DNA from: Actinidia chinensis
Taxonomy: Eukaryota > Streptophyta > Magnoliopsida > Ericales > Actinidiaceae
Length of the DNA: 10,000 nt
NCBI GenBank assembly: GCA_009663005.1
Contig: VIGQ01000056.1
Span: 67,501-77,500, forward strand
Reading direction: 5' to 3'
Of this stretch, positions 1 through 8,556 are shown piece after piece. The position numbers and the translations under genes are program-made. Numbering within the stretch: the first letter of the stretch is position 1; every line of letters begins with the position of its first letter. Under the pieces are notes generated by a model that was not told the DNA's origin, did not search any database, and saw only the letters and a program-made list of their open reading frames with translations.

Positions 1-600
1 CAAGTTGGATAAAATTGGTGTCAAGCATCAACATATATGGCCATGTGTACTGATTATGGGGTAGTGGGTTGGAGAGATGAGGGAAGGAAAATTGAGGATA
101 GACATCTACGGTGGTCTTACAGTGGAGATGAGAGCTGACACAAGTCAGTTGCGCGGTAATATCCTAGACTGCAGCACATAAACAATGAGATAGACTAGGG
201 AGCTGTTTCTAGAAACGTTTTTCGGACGGCAAGTTGATTAAGGAGGCGCCTACCTTGACGCGCCAGCTACCGTGTCAGTAGGTAGGTGGCTGACCTAACC
301 ATGCTCCTACGGTTGCGGTTGGTAGCACGTCTCCATGCTGTAGACGTCTTATTCCTGGTATGGGGCGTTCATAAGAAACTTTGTTTCTTACGAAACTTAA
401 ACCTTTTGTCTCCTGATATATCTCGGGATCGCCGTTGAAAGTAATTATCTCTTGGTCACTGCTGGGCGTGGTTTCGCCTGCCAAGTTTTTCCTATAATAA
501 CGACACGAATCGGAAATGTTACGTAGATCTTGAGTTCCGTTGATATCAGTATGTTATGGTTCCGACTGAGCTCAGTTGGCTGCGCTGTCCCCCTTTAAAT
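1..600. other. No identifiable gene
   Basis: I see no supported gene here. A 69-codon frame on the - strand (275-484) resembles no family I know. A perfect 8-bp inverted repeat with a 3-base loop lies at 372-390 (TAAGAAAC / GTTTCTTA), and an 8-bp stem with one G-T pair at 264-271 / 285-292. Both are short enough to arise by chance. A weak tRNA D-arm-like string (GAGCTCAGTTGG) occurs near 568-580 with no tRNA body behind it. Confidence 0.5.
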
Positions 601-978
601 CTTGCATACAGTGACCCTGTTGGAAGATGGGGTGCGTCCGGTGGGCCTCAAGTTTGGATCATTCATTTCATCCCTTACACTATCCGTATGTTTCTTCAGC
701 AATAAGAGGCCTGACGGCAAAAGCAAAATGGCAACTGTGGAAGGTGCACTAACAGAAAATTTGGGCAATGAAAAATTGCATCGGCTCCAACAATAAAAAC
801 TATAACCACTAAAGGACAATACCTATTGTTTAATCTGTAAATCAAGTGTTAGAGGGTGAGTTGATGTAGGATAAATTGGGAAGTGTTTGGGATATTGCAA
901 TATTTAGATTTTTTGGGTTATTTTGGTGTGGAAAAAGAAAATCAGAAGAAAGAAGAGAGAAAGAAGAATATTTTTTAG
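601..978. other. No identifiable gene; purine-rich tract
   Basis: A 64-codon + strand frame (602-796) ends in TAA, and the sequence before its second half (TTTCTTCAG near 690) looks like a splice acceptor. The frame has no recognisable domain and I do not call it a gene. From about 938 to 970 the + strand is almost all A and G (GAAGAAAGAAGAGAG), a simple purine tract. Confidence 0.4.
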
Positions 979-1002
979 GAATCACTCCTAGAATCACTCC
1001 TA
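979..1002. repeat. 12-bp tandem duplication
   Basis: The unit GAATCACTCCTA occurs twice head to tail with no mismatch. It lies directly before GGGCTCCATTGTAT, which loosely resembles the ends of some plant MITEs. A weak counterpart, ATACCAAACAGAACAC, appears in opposite sense at about 1230-1246. I could not find target-site duplications, so a MITE call there is not supported. Confidence 0.75.
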
Positions 1003-1750
1003 GGGCTCCATTGTATCACACTTAGTATTGGAATTTGGCATCACACAACTCACAAAGATATTAAAAGCTACGAATTTTGTAATAAACCTCAACCTATTAA
1101 TTTAGTACCATTATATGGCTTTATATAAACTTAAGAGATTTTCCAAAAAAAAAATACCAATGAAAATAGATTCTCCTAACCAAATAGAACTAGATTCCTA
1201 AACTGAAAGGAAACTACCAACACCTATTCAATACCAAACAGAACACATAAATCAAAACCCTAATGAAGTCTGACCATAATAATGACCCATGAAACTCTGT
1301 AGCTTTGAGAAAGTCTTCAAAATTACCAACTACTCTAGACCCCAAGAATTCGAAAATATATAATAAACTAAAACACATCATATTTGAACCTACGCAAATA
1401 ACATAAAAATATGACTCTATAAGACTAAAAGCACGACTTGTTGTAGTTTTCGAATCTTTCGATTGCCCTAGTCTTGAAATCATACCATATTTTAAATATT
1501 GCCGCTTCTTTAAATTATTTTTCTTGAACTTCTTATATTCTAGACAGTGAGACCGAAGACAACCAAAAACCTTTGTCATTATTTACAGGCAAATACAATC
1601 CAACTCTAATTAGGTTTTTAAGAAGAACCAATTAAACAGAAAGAGACAGGTTTGGGGTTTATTCGGTAAATATAGCTAACCCTCAAGGGTTGTTTTGGAA
1701 GCGCAACGGAGTATCTATGAAGGGGTCGTGCTAATTCTGAGCCCTCCCTC
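1003..1750. other. AT-rich stretch without a recognised gene
   Basis: The longest frame is 121 codons on the - strand (1214-1579). It is rich in Phe, Leu, Lys and Ser, as expected of chance reading through AT-rich DNA, and shows no motif I can name. A short palindrome AACCCTCAAGGGTT lies at 1678-1691. Nothing else can be supported. Confidence 0.4.
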
Positions 1751-1910
1751 CACTGGCGATCACAGGGGAGGCCAGCGTACTCTGGAGCTCCCCTCTTTCA
1801 AAAAATTACAAAAAAAATTAGAATTTTTTTTTACAACATTTTAGCTCCCCTAAAATATATTAATTTTTTTTTTTACATTTTGCTCCTAAACTAAAATCCT
1901 GGTTCCGGCA
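1751..1910. mobile_element. Decayed DNA-transposon terminal region (hAT-like, tentative)
   Basis: The segment reads as one end of a common plant transposon type. It has repeated CTCCCCT blocks (near 1788 and 1845) separated by A/T runs, then TGCTCCTAAACTAAAATCC leading into CTGGTTCCGGCACT. The last part closely resembles the CTGGCTCCGCCACTG terminus I know from plant hAT-type elements. An opposite-sense counterpart, CAGGGGAGGCCAG, sits near 1762. Related flanks (CCCTCCA before, CTCCTCCA after) could be a worn target-site duplication but are weak. No transposase coding is present. The family assignment is from memory of the terminal motif, not a search. Confidence 0.4.
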
Positions 1911-1947
1911 CTCCTCCATCGTAAACACGCTTTGCTCACTCTCACCA

Positions 1948-1961
1948 TCTCTCTCTCTCTC
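1948..1961. repeat. TC microsatellite
   Basis: Seven TC units in a row, continuing into CCCTCTCC. This is a simple-sequence repeat in a pyrimidine-rich context. Confidence 0.8.
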
Positions 1962-2333
1962 CCTCTCCAAGGGGCCGCCACTTCAGATTTTCTAGAGACA
2001 TAGAATACATTACAATTTGAATGAAACCTTTCAAAATCTCACTCTTACATTCACTTTTCAATTGTGTCCATAAACTCATTATACTTCAAGCAAGTGTCTT
2101 TTGTGGCTATTCATCAATTTATCATTACATTAAGGTTCCACATGCGCTCTTTTCCCATTAGACAATATGGGCTTTTTTTTTCTATCCACTAGGTGTACAA
2201 GAATGAAAAAAAGGGCTAGACTGATAATTGACCAAAAGCAGGAGATAGACTTATAAATTAAGAACTTAGAGAGCAAATTTTAATCTCATTAGAAATATAT
2301 GAGTCCAAAGTATAATTACCAAGACAAAAGGGC
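1962..2333. other. Intergenic, nothing recognised
   Basis: AT-rich unique-looking sequence with short poly-T (around 2171) and poly-A runs. There is no frame longer than a few dozen codons with any recognisable similarity. Confidence 0.5.
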
Positions 2334-2341
2334 TGTATATT

Positions 2342-2798
2342 TAGGGTGTGCCAATATAACCCCCCCGACCCGAGATCCGCCCGACCATCATGGGTCGTGT
2401 TTGGGTCGGTTTTTTTCATTCCATGGTTCGGTTCCAGGGTCCCTAAAATTAATAGAACCCGAGCGGTTTCGGTTCGGTCCCTCGGGTCCCTAAGTTTTTT
2501 TTACCCCAGAACCGACCCAATCGGACCCGACTTGAGACCAAACCTAGACCTGATTATATGGGCCTTATATGTACTTTACCACACTTGATTATTGCCTATT
2601 TTATATAGAATAAGTGAAAATATCGTTAAAAAAAATCGAAGAACCGAAGAACCGAACTGAACTCGAGCGGGTCGGGTCGGGTCGGGTCGCCGGGACAGAC
2701 GGGTTAGTTCTGGGATCAAAATTTCGGAACCGTCGGATGGTCGGGTAGGGTCTGGATCCGACACATATCCAACCTAAACCCGACCCGGTGCACCCCTA
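2342..2798. mobile_element. Non-autonomous hAT-like element (MITE), 457 bp
   Basis: The left end begins TAGGGTGTGCC. The right end, read on the other strand, begins TAGGGGTGCACC, so the termini are imperfect inverted repeats. The flanks are TGTATATT (2334-2341) and TGGATATT (2799-2806), an 8-bp target-site duplication with one mismatch, which is the length expected of hAT transposition. Just inside the ends the sequence is dominated by GACCCG / CGGGTC blocks, typical of a plant hAT-type family starting TAGGGGTG. Internal tandem units include CGAAGAAC twice (2637-2652) and CGGGT four times (2668-2687). The element is too short for a transposase, and the 60-80-codon frames inside it are by-products of the Pro/Arg-rich repeat. 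The one-base difference in the duplication suggests it is not recent, or reflects sequence error. Confidence 0.8.
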
Positions 2799-2954
2799 TG
2801 GATATTCATAAAGTTCATAACGATGCCGTTTTATCTACGTCCATCAAGAACGGAAATCGTTTTAGCACACCAAAAAAAATCTTGGTCCGTAATTCGTAGG
2901 TGCTGGGTATTGACTATTGAGAGAGATCAGAGGGATGGGAGGAAAGAGAGGAAG

Positions 2955-2960
2955 CACGTG
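2955..2960. promoter_or_regulatory. G-box CACGTG upstream of the PPR reading frame
   Basis: A CACGTG hexamer lies about 56 bases before the likely PPR start codon at 3016. G-boxes bind bZIP and bHLH factors in plants. A six-base palindrome occurs often by chance, so a role here is only a guess from its position. Confidence 0.2.
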
Positions 2961-3015
2961 ATGGCGGGACCAGCTCGGATTCAAGACTAAATCATCAACC
3001 CAGTTCGCAGATGAA

Positions 3016-4765
3016 TGGCAAGAGTCTCATTAGAGGAAAACCCTTAGTTCACAGAAAACTGTTTTCTCTCTCATCCCACCTATTCCACGTCCAAAACCCC
3101 TCTTTTCTTATTCACCTTATTCTGTTTTCACTTCCATCAGATTCGAATTTCCGATAATCAAAAACCCCCTCTATATTATCGAAAGTTAAAAACCTTGCTT
3201 AAGGACATGTTATAACATGAAACAACTATATCAAATGCAAGCGCATTTGATAACTTTTGCGTGTCTTCCCAAAATCCATTTCTCGCCGGCAGAGTTTTGA
3301 AGTGTGCGGATGATTTCGGTGAATTTGACTACACAATCTTTGGTTTTTCGAGTATTGAATCTCCAGATAACAATTTGCCTTAAATAGTGTGATTAAGGGC
3401 CTATGGCTTGTAGTCAATGTCCCCCAAGAAATGTTGTTTTTATTTGACATGCTGAGAAATGGGTTTGACCCAATAGTTTTACTTTTCCACCACTTGTTAG
3501 TTCTTGCGCGAAGGCGGGTTGCGATATCGGGGCAAAAAATGGCCATGGGCAAGCTATAAGAATGGCGTGTTTGTGTTGCCAGTGGAAAATTCATTGAGTC
3601 ATTATATGCCTGTTGTGGGGCTATTGATTTTGCCAGGAAGGTGTTTGGGACAGTCACTAAGGGATTTGGGTCTTGGACTCGATTGTTGACGGGTATGCTA
3701 AAGTGGGGAATTAGGACATTGCGCATAAGTTGTTCGATGAAATGCCCCAGAGGAATGTGATTTTTGAATGTTCATTTGATTACAGGCTATTTGAACGGTG
3801 GAAAAGTCCTGGATGTTGTTTGAAGTGTTTAGGCAAATGATGAAAATAGGATAGAGGCAGTGACACGACGGTGGTGAGTGTGCGAACTGCTTGTGGCAGG
3901 TCAGCTAGGCGAAGGAAGGAGACGGTTCACGGTTCTCTCATTAGGACATTGCTGTTTTCGAGATGATCATCGACACAGCTTTGATAGATAGTATAGTAAG
4001 TGCAGAGGGTGGATGTGGACCAGCTAATTTTGATAGGATGTCGGTAACAATTTATTTGGTGGAATGCAATGATTTGGGGCATTGCATTCACGGGAATCCA
4101 GAAGATGCTTCAATTCTCTTGCCCGAATGGGGGTAGAATTTTCTCAAGAGAGGAGGGAAAACAATTGAAAACAATGATAAAAGCCATATGAAGGACAAGG
4201 ACTTCTCCCGGAATGAATTACCTTGGTTGGTGTCTTATGTGCTTGGCCCGTCGGGCTGTTGGTAGAGGGGAGAAACTACTTCAGCCAAATGTCTGAATTG
4301 TTCTGTATAAAACCAGTTGCACATTATTGCGTGCATGGACTAATCTCTTTGCTGGTGTGGTCAAGTACAAGAGGCGTTGCGAAATCATAAGCGAGCCTGC
4401 CCGTCATGAGGATGTGTCATTGAGAATCCTTATTATGGGCATAATTGCTTGGAGTCATGCGGTTGAGGGAAATGTCATTTTGGGAGAAGAAATAGCCAAC
4501 GCTTTAATTGAACTGCAGACCATGACAATCCGTCATCTTATGCATTGCTTGATTGAATGTGTAGCAGTAGCAGGTCGGGGGAGGATGTATTAGGAGTGAA
4601 GCCAGATGATGAAGGAGCGAGGCGTAAAACGTTAGCAGGTGGAAGTCTATTGACTTGAAAGAAATTGATCCCAAATTTAAGTTGGGAATACATGGAACAG
4701 GCATATGGCAGGAGGTTAACATGATGATGGTGAACGGCTCAGCGACTAAGCTTGTTGTTAACTAA
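3016..4765 (+). pseudogene. PPR protein gene (PLS class, E type), frameshifted
   Basis: This looks like a plant pentatricopeptide-repeat protein. Such proteins usually bind organellar transcripts in plastids or mitochondria, and the PLS/E class mostly acts in RNA editing. The coding sense is clear but jumps among all three frames. In order: MKQLYQMQAHLITF (3217-3258), SSQNPFLAGRVLK (from 3264), NSVIK (3383-3397), QEMLFLFDMLRNGF (from 3425), SFTFPPLVSSCAKAG (from 3475), KNGVFVLPVENSL (from 3558), YACCGAIDFARKVFG (from 3605), IAHKLFDEMPQRNV (from 3718), TVHGSLIRT (3922-3948), IIDTALID (3966-3989), LGHCIHGNPEDA (4074-4109), ITLVGVLCA (4217-4243) and LLVEGRNYFSQM (from 4256). The E-type tail follows: GNVILGEEIANALIELQ (about 4468-4518), MMKERGVKR (4606-4632) and SIDLKEIDPKFKLG (4646-4687). 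The frame ends at TAA 4763-4765; no DYW domain is seen. The ATG at 3016 is a guess, because that frame stops within about 11 codons. In-frame stops include TAG at 3712. No intron is evident, as is usual for the family. It is either a pseudogene or a real gene in error-rich sequence. I cannot name the ortholog. Confidence 0.85.
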
Positions 4766-4979
4766 TGCTCGAAAGCAAGTACTGCCACAAAACGCGAAAC
4801 TAGAAGCTGATGTCTGACCACCAAGCGAAGTCCAAAATTTGTTCTGCTTTTATCACTCTGAGCCTGGACATTGGCAATGGCCCTCTCACAAAAGCTAAAG
4901 TGGGATTTCGCTCAGTAAATATTCATGTGTTCCCCAATCTGATGTTTAGATGCGAGCTATACCCTGTGAGAAGGGGAAT
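4766..4979 (+). other. Downstream flank of the PPR locus
   Basis: This follows the last stop codon of the broken PPR gene and probably includes its 3' untranslated region. No clear polyadenylation signal is visible. A 119-codon + strand frame (4810-5169) owes most of its length to poly-glycine read from the G tract and is not a believable gene. Confidence 0.35.
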
Positions 4980-4995
4980 GGGGGGGGGGGGGGGG

Positions 4996-5030
<35 letters not shown>

Positions 5031-5064
5031 GGGGGGGGGGGGGGGAGGGGGGGGGGGGGGGGGG
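4980..5064. repeat. 85-base near-pure G tract
   Basis: There are 82 G bases interrupted only by A at 4998, 5030 and 5046. The opposite strand is poly-C. A real tract of this kind would be able to form G-quadruplex structures. Runs this long are very rare in plant genomes and are also a well-known sequencing artefact (dark-cycle G calls in two-colour chemistry). The tract reads as poly-Gly or poly-Pro in every frame, which explains the long frames on both strands here. Confidence 0.9.
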
Positions 5065-5669
5065 CCTCCATATGCCTTATTAAAGATTTTTGCTTTGTAT
5101 TTAAATTTTTTGGATCGTCTCCCTCATGTTTGTGAAAACCCCGAATTACTAGGTGCCATCCCGACATAAGGGTTAAGGCTTGGCCGCCCCTGTGACTTTG
5201 ATTGCAATATAGGCAGTATTGAATTTCTAAAGTGTTTCAGTTATGCGAGGATTAGCAGAAGATTGGAGGCTAAAAATCCACTGTACTGAATACTGAGATA
5301 GCCTGATTTTAGAATGCGGTGTCAGTTCTTCAAACTTTGAGTTCTGACATTTTAATACGCGATAGTTAGACTAGACCAGGACAGTACTGCTATGACATGT
5401 GAAAAAGGCATTGGCTAAGAATACATTATGCATGCTAGTGTGTCCTTTTCTCCTTTCATTGTTTCTATCTCATCACCCAATTAACTGTGACAATGGTTAT
5501 ATGAGAAGAAAGAAATGTTCGGAGATGCCCACTTTCAAGACAATCCATATGGGAATGCTTAAGATAACCATTGGTCACTTGCAGTTCCATCTAAAGCAGC
5601 ATTTTCCACCAGAACACATCATTTGCAGAGTACTTGAAGTTCTCCATGGAAGCAGTATCCCGGGAAAAG
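5065..5669. other. No identified gene; weak coding hint at the end
   Basis: Most of this is unremarkable. A + strand frame spans 5399-5842 (147 codons), but its last third runs into low-complexity sequence and I recognise no domain. In another + frame, 5622-5669 reads FAEYLKFSMEAVSREK, which is protein-like in composition and could be a scrap of an exon. It is stopped on both sides and I assign no family. Confidence 0.3.
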
Positions 5670-5835
5670 GAAAAAAAATGCACACAACAGAACCAGTAGA
5701 GTTGGAGGTTTCAAAAGTGAGACCATTAGAAAAAAAGGGGGGTTCCAAAAAAAGTACCAAAAAAAAAACCCCTCCTCCCCCCACCCCCCAAGGGAAAATG
5801 GGAACATACCTTCCAAAAAACAACCCCCACAAAAA
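5670..5835. repeat. Homopolymer-rich low-complexity patch
   Basis: Consecutive short runs of A, G and C follow one another (eight A near 5671, six G near 5740, ten A near 5759, then blocks of C and A). Composition and texture differ from both flanks. It reads as Lys/Pro-rich on the + strand. It could be natural low complexity or a poorly called stretch. Confidence 0.6.
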
Positions 5836-6596
5836 CTCTTAGACTTAGGCCACCAAGCCAGGTTTTGGTTCTCTCTGTGCTATCCGCTGTGCACTCAGCA
5901 CATGAGTGTCACAATAATCAAGATGTGGTTAATTAAGCTGTGCCATTCAAATTGAAGACGTCTCGGTGTATCTTTCCTCGATCTATCCTTGGCTGCAAAT
6001 CGCAGTTTCAGCACTGTGGCAAAATTGCAACCACTCATTTCAATTTTTTTTTTAAAAAATTCTTCAACAAATGTGCTATCCTGAATTATTGATATTATGA
6101 CAACACATCTTTCGAAACAGTTCACCCTTTGAGATCTCTGCAAGTAGCCAACTCGGAGACTCAGGTTGGGAAATCAGCCCGTCTCCATGGTAGGCTTCCT
6201 GCGCGAAAACTCAACAAGTCTATAAGTAACAGTTAAAAAGCCTCAACACCTAAGTAACATTCGTGACCCAAATCCCCAAGCCAACGAATTCCTTGCATGC
6301 CATAATAAACCAGATAGCTATCCTACGATCCTGACCTACGTCAAAATATGGGAGGGCTTGCAAGCTGTTAATAATCCCAATCACCACCAACAAAACACCA
6401 GAATCGCTGGTATACATAAAAAAAAAATAAGTAGAACCCATGTTGAAGACTGACTAAAGGTCAGGAGAACGATAAAGTCATAGAGTGTACTTAAACCGCG
6501 GGACAGCTAAAATCTCATAGTAGCACTATACCATATGCCATATTTTATAGGTTTTGTTTCTTTGCCCAGTTTGCCTTTAACCATAAATTATGTGTC
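5836..6596. other. 3' side of the SKP1-like fragment; nothing else recognised
   Basis: The part next to 6597 lies downstream of the SKP1-like stop codon on the - strand and may include its 3' untranslated region. Short - strand frames (5895-6143 and 6250-6441) have no recognisable domain. I see no RNA gene or element here. Confidence 0.35.
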
Positions 6597-6771
6597 TTAC
6601 TCAATGCCACTGATTCTCACGAAGAATGTCTCCTCTCTTCAGGAGGTAACGTCATTCTTGATGTTGAAGGTCTTCCGGATTTCTTCAGGAGTCTTCCCTT
6701 TTATCATGTCTGCAACAGTCTGGCATGTCAAATCCAGCCAGGCTCTTGATGTTCAGGTAGTTTGCCCCAGC
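6597..6771 (-). pseudogene. SKP1-like last exon with indels
   Basis: Read on the - strand, a splice acceptor (TCCTCAG) is followed by coding for the C-terminal part of a SKP1/ASK protein, the adaptor that links F-box proteins to cullin in SCF ubiquitin ligases. The order is NYLNIKSL, then (after one extra G) [29 protein letters not shown], an acidic EE stretch, REN-Q-W and a TAA stop at 6597-6599. The 175 bases nearly match the 174 expected for the SKP1 C-terminus including its stop. Differences are three extra G near the start, one G in the Leu-Leu pair, an extra C after the ND codons, scrambling of the Glu-run codons, and two missing bases in the Trp-Ala-Phe-Glu end. The retained acceptor argues against a processed (retro) copy. 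Exon 1, about 330 bases, is not seen up to 10000. So this is an exon fragment, a gene with an intron over 3 kb, or a real gene with sequence errors. Confidence 0.85.
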
Positions 6772-7472
6772 CTGAGGATAATATAGTAAATTAGAATAAG
6801 ACCCAAAACAGATAAAAGCATGGGCCATACATGAAGGTGGTTCAAATCATTACAAACAAATTACAGCTACTGACAAAGCTAGACAAATTTTAATAATTTA
6901 TAAGTACATTTATTGATAGGTAAGTGAAAGAGAGTCGAATTCTAGTCTCTTATTGTGAGAATGCAGTTCAAGTGCGTTGGAGTGTCCCCAAGGGACAAAG
7001 TTCCCATTCCATGGCCATAAGCATCAATCAGTAGAACTAGATTAAGAAACATCAATCAGGCATATGCACAAAGTACCTTTAAGCTGGGCAGAATAAACTA
7101 GCAGTTGCCAAATCAGTGATCAATGGACAGAAATTTCACGACGGCAAGTTGGGAAACAGCTGAGATTAATCAGTGACTATGATCCAAGTATCGGTTTTTA
7201 GAAATACAAAACCAAAACACAAAAACAAGAAGACCACAATTACCCGGGGTATGTAAAAACAGAACCCCATACTGCGGACAGTAAAATCCACATCTATGGG
7301 CTTAGAAGATCATAATATGATGTGAATGCAAGCATTTAAGATCAAAACAACTTGAAGTTAGCTAAGTGGAACGTCCATAGGACTGTCAAGCCAAAAAATC
7401 AAAAAAAAATATACCATCGGCTAGTCAGAGAAAAAAATTATTTTGACAATGCAATATTCTCATATCTTATTA
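6772..7472. other. Upstream of the SKP1-like exon; no gene recognised
   Basis: This would be intron if the SKP1-like exon belongs to a live gene. I looked on the - strand for exon 1 features (the N-terminal BTB-like fold of SKP1) and saw none. A B-box-like string (GAGTCGAATTCTAGTCTC, about 6941-6958) recalls tRNA-derived SINEs, but there is no clear A box. Confidence 0.4.
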
Positions 7473-7653
7473 CTCACTCGTCCAAATTGTGGTTCAGTTT
7501 TCCCTTTTTAGATGTTCCAAATTATCATCCACTTTGAAAAATCAACTACTAAAATATATGTATAGACTTCCTTCACTTTGAGAATTGATGAGACACATCT
7601 ACTTTTCCACTTTTCCGTAATTCAAATTGTGAAAAGTAATTTTGGCTAGGTTG
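7473..7653. mobile_element. Stowaway-like (Tc1/mariner) MITE, decayed
   Basis: After a TA dinucleotide the segment begins CTCACTCGTCCAAATTGT, close to the CTCCCTCCGTCCCAAATTGT start typical of plant Stowaway elements, with a few lost C bases. It goes on with the usual inner pattern: TTCCAAATTATCATCCACTT, GAAAAATCAACTAC, then CTACTTTTCCACTTTTCC. The right end (AATTTTGGCTAGG, near 7638-7650) is a poor match to the expected inverse terminus, so the right boundary is approximate. There is no coding capacity. The assignment is from pattern memory and was not searched. Confidence 0.6.
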
Positions 7654-8317
7654 AACGTTTGAAGTGCTAGCCAGTAGCCCATATTTGACACTTAACAATG
7701 CGATTCCCTAAATGCAAACCAAATTGGGATGGACTCAATGGAGGTAGTAGTTTTTTCCCTCTACAATGGGAGAATGGGATAACGAAAAAGGAAGTTGCAA
7801 CTTGCAGGAATAGAGCGTGATACCAGAAGCCAACTCAAACTAAGGCCACCTTAGATCTTGTCCACATCTCTTTCATTAAGTCACTTGAACTTGGTCCATA
7901 TCGTATAGATCAGTGAGCCACTCCACTTAATGGCAATTGATTGTAGGTTGGATGCCTGCGGGACAAACCAACTCCATTCCCACAGAGGAGGATGTGTAAT
8001 ACGTACACGCGCACCCCAAGATAGGACGCATAGCAATAGGCACAAATGTAGAACTGAAAGATCAAAATCAAACCAATGACATCGGAAAAGTAATAACCGA
8101 TTTCAGGAATTTAAAATCATGTTGCATAAACTTTGAAGACTCAATATACTAATATATTTTTTTTTTTTTTTTCATTCAATATGCATACAAATTCCAGCAC
8201 AAACAATTCTATTACTTGCTTTTTTAAAAAAAAAACGTACTCATCTCTTCAAAATCAATCATTTCTACTTCCCTCCAAAGATCAAATACAGCATTTTAAG
8301 CATTTATCAACTAAGCT

Positions 8318-8358
<41 letters not shown>

Positions 8359-8501
8359 AATGGCACTAAAAATGAATGATTTCATGAAAAAATAGATCAC
8401 GTGATTAAAAGATCCATGTTTTATAGTCCAAACATACATAGTTTGATCTCTATTTTCGAATGATCTCAAAACAAGTTCTCTGCCCTTTAGAGGATCAAAA
8501 T
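7654..8501. other. Intergenic; possible LTR scrap and a poly-T run
   Basis: From about 7855 to 7960 the text (CTTGTCCACATCTCTTTC, then CCACTCCACTTAATGGCAATTGATTGTAGGTTGG) resembles the terminal repeats of plant retroelements that carry a TCCCACAT motif and a CCAATTGGTTTTAGG motif. I cannot set boundaries. A 16-base T run lies at 8157-8172. A 10-bp perfect palindrome ATCACGTGAT, containing a G-box, lies at 8396-8405. No gene is seen. Confidence 0.35.
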
Positions 8502-8556
8502 GGAGTATGGTTGGAGGAACTTCATTCTCCACTTGGAGATATGGAGCATGGTTGGA
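8502..8556. repeat. Repeated GGAG(T/C)ATGGTTGGA motif, MITE-like
   Basis: The 14-mer occurs at 8502-8515 and 8543-8556 with one difference. The second copy runs into TATGCTCTAAC, so the opposite strand reads GTTAGAGCATATCCAACC. That resembles the GAGCATCTCCAACC ends of widespread plant MITEs. A matching opposite terminus was not found to the left, so the element may be truncated. Confidence 0.45.

Noticed and set aside
1..140. LINE reverse-transcriptase tail
   Set aside because: One frame reads KIEDRHLRW, faintly like the RLRWFGH motif at the end of some plant LINE proteins. The match is too short and is surrounded by stops.
560..640. tRNA gene suggested by GAGCTCAGTTGG
   Set aside because: Only a D-arm-like string is present. 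There is no acceptor stem, anticodon arm or T-arm (GGTTCGA) at the right spacing.
1214..1579. 121-codon - strand frame
   Set aside because: It has the hydrophobic and Lys-rich composition expected from AT-rich noncoding DNA, with no motif. I considered F-box-associated and retroelement proteins and found no convincing match.
2299..2764. Several 60-80-codon frames rich in Pro, Arg and Asp
   Set aside because: They fall inside the hAT-like element and come from its CGGGTC/GACCCG blocks.
3226..3726. 166-codon open frame on the - strand
   Set aside because: It lies antisense to the clear PPR coding segments and shows no domain. It is open because the sense codons rarely give antisense stops.
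4810..5169. Glycine- and proline-rich proteins on both strands
   Set aside because: They exist only because the G tract has no stop codon in any frame; the flanking residues match nothing recognisable.
5399..5842. 147-codon + strand frame as a gene
   Set aside because: The C-terminal third is low-complexity Lys/Pro sequence from homopolymer runs, and no domain or splice context supports it.
6905..6962. tRNA-derived SINE suggested by a B-box-like string
   Set aside because: The B-box match is imperfect, and no A box or terminal features were found.
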